From Dendrophyllia cribrosa (lineage: Eukaryota; Cnidaria; Anthozoa; Scleractinia; Dendrophylliidae): a stretch of 64,000 nucleotides of DNA. Both the position numbers and the translations under genes were made by a program. How positions within the stretch are numbered: position 1 is the stretch's first letter; every line of letters begins with the position of its first letter. This document shows, piece by piece, positions 46,201 to 55,300 of this stretch. A model generated the notes under the pieces. It made no database searches, had not been told where the DNA came from, and saw only the letters and a list, made by a program, of their open reading frames with translations. Where the stretch lies: the NCBI GenBank assembly GCA_024195265.1, contig JAJLRJ010000005.1, positions 41,278,780-41,342,779 of the forward strand, written 5' to 3'.

Positions 46201-47422
46201 GTGCAATAAAACGGGAAGTCGTAACTGTAAGCATGTTTTTTTTTTCGTCTGTGAATGACAGGAAAACTTTAGGAATACAGTGGAATCCGGATACAGGAAC
46301 TCCTTTATCAGTAACGAAGACCCCGGTATAACTTACGATATTCTTCAACGGTGAGCCCAGTTATAGTGAAATGTATGGAAAAAAAAAACGATAAAACGAA
46401 CCCTTCTATAACGAAGACTCCGACAGAATGAGCGATGTTCTCCAGCCTAGTTACCAGTAAAATGCATGGAGAAGAAACAAGAACCCCGATATAACGCCAG
46501 TCTCCGTTATAACGAGCTCATTTTCCCAGTCCCTTGCCCTTCGTTATAAATTATCGGGATTCCACTGTTATTTAAAGAATAATACAGATAAGAGGTGGAC
46601 AGGAATAGACTACAGTCGAACCTGCCGATATAACCGCCCTGTGCGGCAACAGCTCTCATAGTCCTGAATTGTCTCCCATACAAACTTTGTATTTGCTACT
46701 AAAGTATTAAACGGTCACTTCTATTAAGAGGTCGCGGCCACCTTTTAGCAGTCCCGTTTTTGTCTGTCTTTGTTATTTTTACCTGCAATAAGCGGCCACA
46801 CTTGAATGGATACCTAAAACCACATGTCATTTTGCGATTTTATTTCGTACTTTGCAAGAATACATCAACCACGAGGAAGAGTGTTTCATCAAGATATTCA
46901 AAAACCAGGAAGTGGCTTGAAAAACGAAGCGCAGACGAGTATTTATTTTTTATCCCTCTTTGAGGTGTTTGGATACCTTATGAAACGCTCTTTCGAGTGC
47001 TTGAAATAGCTTAACGGTAGTTATTTTCATTGTGTTCTTGTCATGACATATGTTTTTTATTTATTTATTTATTTATTCTCCAAAAATTAACAAGTTTATA
47101 ACAATGAATAATTAAGAAACAAAGAGAAAAGGGGCAAAAAAATATGTAATAAGTTTTAGTATAGTTAAGCTTAACTATGGTTTTAGAAGCACTAGCCGCA
47201 CAATCATGGCGTCACCGTGAGTTTATGACATAACGCTCGAAATTACAGATACGTTCAAGTCGTTCGATTTTGGACAAAAAAAAAATTGTCAGAAAATAAC
47301 CCGTCAAAATTTTTGTTACCTTCACATGAACTTTCCACTCTAATCGATATCTCCTCGACGTCTTCTCGGATCTCCGACGATGAACAAGGCTGAATGTCGT
47401 TTTGTTCATCGGCTTTTTTCAT
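37222..47422 (-). CDS. DCUN1D4: DCN1-like cullin neddylation cofactor, 9 coding exons
   Basis: Encodes a DCUN1D4/5-type scaffold E3 that helps transfer NEDD8 from UBC12 to cullins. Exons in transcription order: 47422-47320, 43992-43869, 43395-43313, 42429-42350, 41487-41396, 41301-41193, 38896-38792, 38208-38106, 37301-37222. Phases join cleanly and total 879 bases, 292 aa, matching the length I recall for human DCUN1D4. Exon 2 has MPPRRKRK (Met at 43948-43946, about residue 50) as in DCUN1D4. Exon 5 gives [18 protein letters not shown], exon 6 [13 protein letters not shown], exon 7 QLDIDTAV...[12 protein letters not shown], exon 8 [11 protein letters not shown] and [10 protein letters not shown], exon 9 VLMDEFVEW before TGA: the full PONY/potentiating-neddylation fold. 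Exon 1 ([20 protein letters not shown]...) was chosen because it starts with ATG, ends at a GT donor and is the right phase. If it is wrong, the protein may start at the exon 2 Met. Exon 4 could use an acceptor 6 bases further in. Confidence 0.92.
37942..38081. mobile_element. Short TIR element next to DCUN1D4 exon 8
   Basis: GTGTTGCAGTTAATTTTTTA and TTTTTGATTTTCC at the left mirror GGAAAAATAAAAATTACCTG and GGAAATTAACTACGACATAG..CAACAC at the right. It is related to 51664-51795 through TTTTGATTTTCCTTTGTTT. It ends about 25 bases downstream (in transcript sense) of exon 8's donor. Confidence 0.7.
38350..38720 (+). repeat. Diverged 106-bp satellite units, DCUN1D4 intron 7
   Basis: About three units with AAATGAAAGCTATTGAG, CAGTACTTTCCTGTGG, TTTATTATGCTGTACAAGG and AGTGTGACCATTCAAATG, the monomer of the SMARCA5 intron 15 array, more diverged here. 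Confidence 0.85.
39280..40565 (-). pseudogene. LINE reverse transcriptase 3' end, split by a TIR element
   Basis: The minus strand encodes a LINE ORF2 C-terminus: [35 protein letters not shown] and [13 protein letters not shown]. The frame runs up to 39568, is interrupted by the element at 39569-40532, and resumes beyond it in the same frame (HDINYDKAP) once one ATT target copy is discounted. It ends at an upstream stop near 40575, so the copy is 5'-truncated. It lies in DCUN1D4 intron 6. Confidence 0.82.
39569..40532. mobile_element. CCCCTCC-rich TIR element with ATT target duplication
   Basis: GGGTTATTCCAGAAAAAATC and CACACCCCCGACGGATGGG at the left mirror CCCATCCGTCGGGGGGGTGT and GGATTTTTTCTGGAACAACC at the right. 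ATT flanks both sides (39566-39568, 40533-40535). Sub-terminal repeats GACCCCCCCTCCC..CTGGATTTCC occur at both ends. A 52-base tandem duplication (GGCTCTGGGTACGAGTAGAA) is inside at 40091-40195. Same architecture as 54404-55233. Confidence 0.82.
41815..42220 (+). repeat. AAGATC-rich duplicated segment, DCUN1D4 intron 4
   Basis: A block with AAGATTCTCAACCTG, ACAACCA, CTTTTGAAAACAGA and CTAAGATGGACA occurs at about 41900-41962 and again at 42150-42212. The surroundings are rich in CAAGATCTT-like inverted words. Confidence 0.55.
42847..43299. mobile_element. pogo-like MITE (CAGTCAAACTCG), TA target
   Basis: CAGTCAAACTCGTATATAAC opens and TATATACAGGTTCGACTG closes, with TA on each side. The interior repeats TATTAAGCGGCCACC. 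It lies in DCUN1D4 intron 3, ending 14 bases from exon 3. A partial relative (CAGTCGAACCTGCCGATATA) is at 46613-46810. Confidence 0.75.
43498..43748. mobile_element. AAAGGGACGCTGTCAC MITE, DCUN1D4 intron 2
   Basis: TTAAAGGGACGCTGTCAC opens and GTGACGGTGTCCCTTTA closes around about 220 bases with no protein. The TTAAAGGG terminus resembles 1672 and 48070, but the rest differs. Confidence 0.65.
44240..44425. repeat. Imperfect inverted repeat, DCUN1D4 intron 1
   Basis: AAAATTAGACTGTCGGAGCC opposes GACTCCGACAATCTAGTTTT, and nearby GCAGAGTTGTAAGCTTA opposes ACAACTCTGCTTATGA. Probably a decayed foldback element. Confidence 0.5.
44465..44500. repeat. Cluster of overlapping TACATGTA octamers
   Basis: ATACATGTACATGTACATAC followed by ATGTACAT gives three TACATGTA octamers in about 30 bases, the densest site of this palindrome in the window. 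Confidence 0.7.
46278..46567. mobile_element. pogo-like MITE (CAGTGGAATCC)
   Basis: CAGTGGAATCCGGATACAGG opens and TTATCGGGATTCCACTG closes, preceded by TA. The interior repeats TATAACGAAGACTCCG-like words. It lies in DCUN1D4 intron 1. Confidence 0.65.
46613..46810 (+). mobile_element. Partial CAGTCGAACC pogo-like copy
   Basis: CAGTCGAACCTGCCGATATA and ATTAAACGGTCACTTCTATT, then TAAGCGGCCACACTTGAATG, match the left end and the AAGCGGCCACC repeats of 42847-43299. No right end. Confidence 0.55.
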
Positions 47423-48069
47423 CAATATCGCTCCAATTCGGTGGGAAATGAGAGCGAAAAGTCTAGTCTCGGTGAAAAATGTCAAGGCACCGAGAAACAA
47501 GAAACACATCAGTTTGACGTGTCCTTTTTACTCGCGAAATATCGCGATCGTTTGCACGCATTTCGACCAAGACCGGCCGCTAACCAGAAATGAGGTGACG
47601 TACGTAATTATCAATTAGCAACTCTTGCTTTCAGTTTACGTCAGTCAGTCAATGGACAAATTGGAAATTGGTCATTTAATTAGGAAAAGAATGAATCATT
47701 TCAAGTTTTTTTTTTATCTCACGGCATTGATTACCGTACTGACAGTCTTTGCAGTTAGGGACGGACATTTTTTTTTTGATTAGGGGGGGGGGGGGGGGGG
47801 GGGGGGGGGTGGGGTTGGAAAATTTTTAAATAAATTGTTTGCAGAGGTTATAAACACTGAAATAAATTGTATACAAGCAAAAACTAAAGAAAAAAATTGT
47901 TTGCTGAAAGTATGGCAGTTGGACGGAGACACAAAAAACATTGTTTGCAGCAGGTGCCGCATGTAAAAAAATGTTTGCATGTGAAAATTTTCCAACCTCC
48001 CCGTCAAAAAAGTAATGGTCCGTCCCTTATAGTTGTTTATAATTTATAGTTAAAATGCGTATGTTGGTC
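47423..48069. other. Upstream flank of DCUN1D4 exon 1 with a Harbinger-like MITE
   Basis: 47423-47600 reads as CpG-containing sequence likely to include the DCUN1D4 5' UTR; an open stretch continues upstream of the chosen ATG but encodes a hydrophobic segment unlike the family. 47758-48026 is a separate short transposon (own entry). No other gene is seen. Confidence 0.35.
47758..48026. mobile_element. Harbinger-like MITE (GGGACGGAC, TTA target)
   Basis: GGGACGGACATTTTTTTTTT opens and GTAATGGTCCGTCCC closes, flanked by TTA on both sides (47755-47757, 48027-48029), the target duplication usual for PIF/Harbinger. A 27-base G tract (47783-47809) lies just inside the left end. Between DCUN1D4 and PDS5. 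Confidence 0.72.
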
Positions 48070-48603
48070 TTAAAGGTAACATCCACTGTTCTAATAAATT
48101 GATGTAAATTATTTGAAATAAAGTCTAAATAAGAATTATTTTAATAACAAGTTGAAAGTAAATTTAGTGTACAAAAAATTTGGATATGAATTTCAAGGCT
48201 GATTAACGATACCGTGAATCAGCCTTGCTTTTTTATCAAATCGTTTCATTATTTTATAGCTGATTAGATCCTTTACTACAGGATCCGGCGCTTCTATTTC
48301 GTTAAGGTGTTTTTTTCAAATACAGTTACTTGAAATGAATTTCGCCTATTTTTGCTTTTAAATTTCCCCCGGGCTGACCGCGCGCTGCCATTTTGAATTT
48401 TTTTGCAACAATTGGCAACCATATGACGTCATAAAATTCAAGATGGCGGTGCGCGGGAAATTTAACAGCGAAAATACAGTAGGTGACAAACATATCCTAT
48501 TTTATTGTACACTAAAATGTTATTTCCATTTGTTATTCTGAAATTAGACTTTATTTACATTAATTTAACGTCAATTTGTTAGAATAGTGGATGTTCCCTT
48601 TAA
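48070..48603. mobile_element. TTAA-flanked MITE in the DCUN1D4-PDS5 spacer (534 bp)
   Basis: TTAAAGGTAACATCCACTGT opens and AGTGGATGTTCCCTTTAA closes. Sub-terminal blocks (AAATAAAGTCTAA / TTAGACTTTATTT) are also inverted. Non-coding. Confidence 0.78.
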
Positions 48604-48609
48604 TGCTAT

Positions 48610-49315
48610 TAAGGATTTTGCGAAGCGCGCGTGTGCACAGAGCGCGGGTAGCTACCTTCCTCCCTCCCTTCGCGCTCGATCTCTTCACGGCTCTCTTCGC
48701 GCGCGCCCAAAATCCTCCCTTTTCTTGCTAGCCTGTGCGCAAACTCTCGGGCTCGGGGTTGGGGAAGGAGGAAGGGGGGTTAGGGTTACTTTAGGGCAGA
48801 TATGAAACGGCAAAACGGGCGCGAAAGAAACGCCATTCGACTGAGCGCGCGCGTGCGCTTGTCTCGCGAGATCCCCCGAAGATTCAATTGTTTCTTCTGT
48901 TAAAGTTATTTTCTTATTTTACCAACAAAGAGTAAGAAACTAAAAACATATCATGTAGTCGGTTTATATTTGTTTTGTTACTTTTTAATAATTACAGAAA
49001 ATGTTTCGCAGGTCGTGGTCAACGCGCGACCCCATTCCAAGGTTTTGTAAGCCCGCGGTCCCAACCAACAAAGATGTCTGCGGTAGGATTATTATGGGCT
49101 GTTCGCGCCAATTGGTTCAAAGTGTTCGATTGAAAGAGAGAACAAAACAGCACCAGAAAAAATATATAATTGCACTAAAGTAACCGATATTTTCACAAAA
49201 AGTAAGGTGTTTTAGCCGTAAATTTTATATAGGCGAACTCCAGAGAGGTATTTTGTAAATAATTTTAGCGGTTTGAAGACGTAGTAAAAGCTTGCTAAGT
49301 GCTGTTCCAGCTGAG
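48610..49315. promoter_or_regulatory. Candidate DCUN1D4-PDS5 divergent promoter region
   Basis: The start codons of DCUN1D4 (47422, - strand) and PDS5 (49316, + strand) face away from each other. Seen here: a GC/CpG-rich segment at about 48610-48900; the palindrome TCTCGCGAGA at 48862-48871, a known motif of TATA-less bidirectional promoters in vertebrates; and TTCGCGCCAA at 49102-49111, an E2F-like site overlapping an inverted CCAAT (ATTGG, 49111-49115) about 200 bases before the PDS5 start. E2F control would suit a cohesin gene, but promoter function is inferred. The GC-rich block could itself be a repeat. Confidence 0.35.
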
Positions 49316-52300
49316 ATGCCTCGCGGTGAATCGGGCTCTTCTCCGAAGAAGAGAGCGGCTGCCACAGAGCTGCATGAAAGATTGAGCAAAGACGAGCTCA
49401 TTAAACGGCTGAAGGTGAGTATTGATAGCTTTATGAATGACAAAAATGCAAGGAAAGTGCATTTGCACGCAAATTTGAGTTAACAGTAATGGAGGAGTGA
49501 AGTTTTTATTGTTTTGTTTACACTGAATTTAAGCAAACTGCACTTAGCTCAGAAGCTTGAAGTACATACGTAACTTACTAAAGTGACACCTGTATCGTAA
49601 AGCTTATTGAAGAAATAATAGCTTACTGGTTTCTCGGTTCAAAGAACTCTTGGTGTAATTCATTAAACAAACAAATTGCCAAGGGTATGTACAACTCTTG
49701 TATTGAATTACCTAAATATCCAAGCTTTATAAACACATGACTGTACATGTAAATGGTGTTTAATCTTAAAGGCTTGTGATATGAAGACAGATATGATAAA
49801 TTCTAGCCATGAATAAAAATCCACAGCACAGTGCATTTAGATTTCATGACTTTCACTTGATTTTCAGGAATAATTTATTGTACCAGAAATTTACAGACCA
49901 TCATAATAGAAAAAGAAAGTAATTTTACAGATGTTGTAAAATGTGTACAATTTTAAATCTTTTCATTGAAAATCCTTGTGGACATACCCTAATTAAGCTT
50001 AAATAAATAAAAAAAAACCCTTTTTTTATCCTCCAGTTACCATGCAAACCTCTGTTTTTGCTGTAGCGTGTCTTGAATTGATTGCCCATCACGCACCATA
50101 ATACTGGAAGAGTTTATGTTTACACACATGAAAATCATTAATTTTCTTTAAATAAATGGATGTACTGCATCCACTTGTTAGCCCTGTAAAGGGCCAGGTT
50201 ACACAAGTGTAAACTAGTGATAATTTCTGTGCAATTTGGGTGTGAAATGCTTGCGATTTCCAGCTGCCAATCTCCACCAAGTTGCATCAGCGAAACCGCT
50301 TCTATATCACAGTGACAAGTCACATCCAACTTTGGGAGGGACACGAGCAAAACAACCGTTGCAATCGTGTCAGCATATTTTTCTCCTCAGCCGGGACCTG
50401 CTGGGTGTCTATTTTGAGAGAGTTGACTGTATAATGTTGTGGACTGTGGTTTGTAAACAATATGACAAATTATGTTCACAGAATCTTGCTCATGAACTGT
50501 CAAATGCTGATCAAACGGATGGAGATACCAAGTATCGTGATGTGGCACAGTCTCTTGTCAGCCCATTTATTCTCAAGCACAGAGACAAAGATGTAAAAGC
50601 ACACACTGCCTGTTGTCTTGCTGATATCCTAAGGATCTTTGCTCCTGACGCTCCTTATGATGAAGAACAGTTAAAGGTAATTAAGGTGGACTGTTATGAT
50701 TTCCACATCAGTGGCTAATTAACACATTAAAAAAGGGGGCATAGTCTTGAGTTTCTTAAGAGAGTTACACAAGAGTTCCCCATTATCTAAATCCTGACCC
50801 TTCGAAATATTCCCAGATTAACCGAAATTTTAAGAGATAAAAAGGCCTAGAATTTATTTAATATATAATTGTTTGGCTGGCTCATCTCAAATGTCAAGCT
50901 TAATTGCCACACTTTATTGGCCATGGCCATGTTATAATTTCTATGAGTTTTGTTGGCACCAAATATCAAGTTTATTCTTGCTGTTTAACACTTCCGTATA
51001 GTACTGTACTTGGGCTTACGATTGTTCCATGAAACCTTTGAACAAATTATCCATTTCTTCATAAGAACACCCCCACCCCTCTGAAATTTCTGTCAGTTAG
51101 CCTCCCCCCTTTCCTTCAGAATTTCCAGTTACCTTCCGGGTAGTGGTGGGGGGGGGGGGGGGGGGGGGGTGTTTTCTGTAACCACACAATAGAAACTTGT
51201 ATTGCAGTATAATGGCAGTCAAGAAGAAACACTTCAAGATGCTGGCCTAGTTAAACTTTTTAGTTTTTGCAAACAGTCTGTACCATACAGTAATATCTTC
51301 TATTAAATTTGGTAGACAGTGTATTTTAGAATTTTCACACCTCGCATTGTCTCCTTATCTAGGCAGTATTTATGCTGATCACAAACCAGTTGAAAGGCCT
51401 TGAAAACACCAAATCAAACCTGTCCAAGAAATATTTTTATCTTTTAGAGGTAAGTTGAACTCTGTTGTGGCAAAAAGCATCTTTTGAACACTGCCATACT
51501 AAGTGTACTGATGTACTAAGGAGATTCTGCGATACTGATTTTCGAAGAACACTGCCATACTAAGTGAACTAACGTACTAAAGAGATGCTACTATACTTAT
51601 ATACCAAGAACACTGTCCTAAACATACTAATGAACTAAGGAGATTCTATGATACTTAATGTATATGTTGTAGTTCAATTTTATTCTTGGTGCAATTTTGA
51701 TTTTCCTTTGTTTTATATTCATTATCATATATTAGCATAAAAAATAACAATGGAAAATCAAAATTGAACCAAGGGTAAAGTTGTACTACAACATTATATA
51801 TACCAACAACACTGCCGTACTAAGCATACTAATGTACTAAGCAGGGATTCTGACAGGGTGCGGGAAAAAAACTAAAATTGTGCGGGAGTTTTGGGGCAAA
51901 TTGTGCGGTAAATTTCTTCGATTGTGCGGGAAATTGTGCGGGATTGCGCAATCCTGTGACCAACCAAATATTCAATCACCAGTGTTCTAGCCAGGCCAGA
52001 AAAATATGACAGGGAGGAAATTCTGCATAAATGAAAAATACAAATAGATGTTTTACTTTGGGGATCAAAATGTACCAGCAATCGCCAATTTGCGGCTGTT
52101 TTTCTTCACCAAAGTTTATTTGTCTCAATAAAACCACATTGCGTGACACGAACTCGATCGGGTAAAACCGAAATACCACTCAAAATAAAATGTTTCCGAT
52201 CTGAGCGAGTTCCTTTATTAAAAATCCGTACATTTTATGTAGTGTGAATAATTTCCATTAAAGGTTCACACAATTTCTTCGAAAGTTTGCCGCAAAAACA

Positions 52301-55300
52301 GAACCTCGAGATGTATGCAAATCGCGTGCTAAATGTAATTTGATAGCATGTTTGTTTTGCATTTTCCTGAATGAAAACGTCTTTCACTTGATTGAAAAAA
52401 TCAAATCCAGTATTCTGATCATTCAGAACTTAATAATTTTCTCCTATCAATCCGAAGTTCCAGCGCTTTAATAGTTTGTTTGTCGATTCGCAAACTTGAT
52501 CAGTTCTTTGCGAAATTAATTCAGACGGAGTGACATTTCATTTCGGCGCGACGGTACATTTTTTCGGTGTTTCTTCTTCGGTCCCCAACATATTAAACTG
52601 AAAGAGGAAGCGAAAGCGCTCGATAAAATATCGACAGGCTGCTAAGAAAAACGACATAATGTCTGGAAAACGACAACTAAAAAGCTACGCGAAAAATTCG
52701 GTAGGAAGTCGGATAGAAGTAAAACTGAGACTAGTTTCCAGGACGGCGAAGAGAACGCCTTGTTTTTATATCGATCGCTCGAGCTGTTCGGGGAAAGCGA
52801 GGGATTTCTCGATTGTTTGGAAGGAAAATGGACTGAAAATAGCCTAAAACGTTTCTCGAAATCTTGGTAATCAATAGAAATACCTGATTTAATTAAAATT
52901 TTAAGCAAATATTTCAGTATTGTGCGGGATTGTGCGGAATTGTGCGGGTTTGACCGAATTGTGCGGTCCCGCACCCGCGCACCCTGTCAGAATCCCTGAC
53001 TAAGGAGATTATACGATACTTATATACCAACAACACTGCTGTACTAAGGAGATTCTACAATACTTATTTTCCAAGAACACTGCTGTACGAAGGAGATTCT
53101 ATGATACTTATATTCCAAGAACACATACTAACATACTAAGAAGATTCTACAGCACTTATATACTAAGATCACTGCTGTATATGGAAACAAACAATATGGA
53201 AACAGAATAAAAAGCAGCGAGGCAAACCTCTTGGTACACTTATAAGGCGCACTAAGAAAAAAAAAAGACAAAAATGGTGCCGATAACGGGCATCATATGG
53301 CAAGAAACTTTGCTTCGTATTGTGTCTTTCCACCCTGGGCCCAGTTGTTTAAAAGCTGATTAATGCTAATCCATGATTAAAACTTAACCAAGGATTGAAT
53401 TTCTCTTGTTAGAAATGTTTTCAGAAGGTAAATTTAAGTTACATTTGGAGGCAAGTCAAAGTTGATACTAAAGGGCAAAACTTGGAAAAATGTCCATTGA
53501 TTAACTATTTAAGTGGAATGAAAATTTATAATACTAACCCTGGGCTAGCTAAATTGCACTTTGAAAAACCCAGCCCTGGTGTTTTAATGGGTACTGGCAA
53601 ACATAATGCTGCGGGTAACATTGTGATAGACTTGCATTCCATCCAGGGGGGAGTAGCAATACTCTCAGTCACTTCAAATATTACAGAAACTGGTTTAGGC
53701 TCTGGTATTAGTTGGCCAATTGGCCACTCCGAAAAATACCATAATACTCTTTTATGCGCAGGCTCAGCCTCACCGAGGTGTAATTATTAAAGTCTCCTTT
53801 GTTAGAATGGCACAATGGAATTCAGAGTACATGTAGGAACGCTAGGACGTAGCATTGTTTGTTCGCATACAAATGTGCACCGTATGCAAATTGCCACGAA
53901 GTTGAAGCATAGCACGTGCAGTTCGTGCTGAAAACAAGAGAAATTGGAAAAACCAGGCTTACATCAAGCACCACCCAAACCTGCACTTTAAAGAGTATTA
54001 TGGTATTTTTAATAGTTTCTGGAGTGGGCAATTGGATTGTGAAGACTTTGCCTGTATCTGTGTTCTTAATACCAATATGTTAATACCTGTAGGGCTTAAT
54101 TGTCTGTTCTGTATTATTTCTTTTCAGAACTTAGCATTAGTTAAATCATTCAATATTTGCCTGGAGCTGGATTTCCAAGATATCATACTAAAGTTATTTA
54201 AACTGCTCTTTCAAGTTGTCAAGTAAGTGACAAGTAATGTTTACTACATGAGCGGGAGTGTTGTATCGGCCTATACAATCACGAGCCGAAGGCGAGTGAA
54301 TGTATAGTGCCAATACAACACGGACGCGAATGTAGTAAACAACTTGTGAAATTCACATTCACATGTAAATAAGATACAACCACTCATGAGTTGTATCTGG
54401 AATGTGTAGTTCCAGAAAATATCCAGACCCCTACCACGGAGGGAATTTCAAACAGGACCCCCCACCATGACCCCTTGGGATTTTCCATTTTCACACAGAA
54501 ACGTTGACCCCCCACCCCTCTGGAATTTCCACAGAAATATCGCCCACCCCCCATACCCTCTGGAAAGTTTTTTTCTTCCTTTAGACAGGGCATCTGACAG
54601 GATGCGGTGGTGTGGATCCGCGTAATTCTCTAATTTCCTCATCCTCTGCATCTTCAGAGCATTTTCCACATAAAACTGAAAAATTTGCGCAATATTAACG
54701 ATAAAGCAGCTGCGAACCTTCGTCACAAACATAAAAACCGAAGAGATTGATTATTTTGAAGCAGGTTTTCTTCTAAACATCGACGAAAAAACGCCGCTTT
54801 GTTCACGAGCGATTTTTAACCTCCAGGCGTTCCACGCGTCTGTTGGCGATGAGCCTGGATTCTAGAGAGAGACTGGTAACGAGTAATGGCGGGTTTATCT
54901 GCTTCATGAAAAATATTCGTCTTCAATTGTTTCTAGTTTGCGTCCGAAGAACTTTTAAGAAAGAGAAAAACGTTTCTTAACTGCAGCACGGTTGGGAAAA
55001 ACGCAGGTTGTCTGATTTATGCTTCAGAATGCCACCCGCAAAAATTGGTAAGTGACACTTACGGAGTCAATACGAATTCATGAAAAATCAATCATTTTCC
55101 CCACCATTCGAACGCGAATTTTGCCTCCAAACCCCCCTCCCCTTCGGAATTTCCTGGGCCATTGACCCCCCCACCCCTCCGGAATTTCCAATTCCCTCCG
55201 TGGTGGGGGTCTGGATATTTTCTGGAACTACACAATGCAAATTAGATACAACCACTCGTGAGTTGTATCAAGATTGTATCGGCCTATACAGGGTAATCAT

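Larger units (their letters stand above)
51487..53185 (+). repeat. ~60-bp tandem array split by two transposons, PDS5 intron 3
   Basis: Units of the form GAACACTGC(C/T)ATACTAAG + TACTAAGGAGATTCTA + GATACTTATAT recur at 51487-51660, 51797-51841 and 52999-53185. The gaps are exactly the elements at 51664-51795 and 51842-52998. Confidence 0.85.

Noticed and set aside
48587..48805. Protein-coding exon in the GC-rich spacer
   Set aside because: The frame is arginine/serine-rich because of CGCGC composition and resembles no family; a promoter or repeat reading is more economical.
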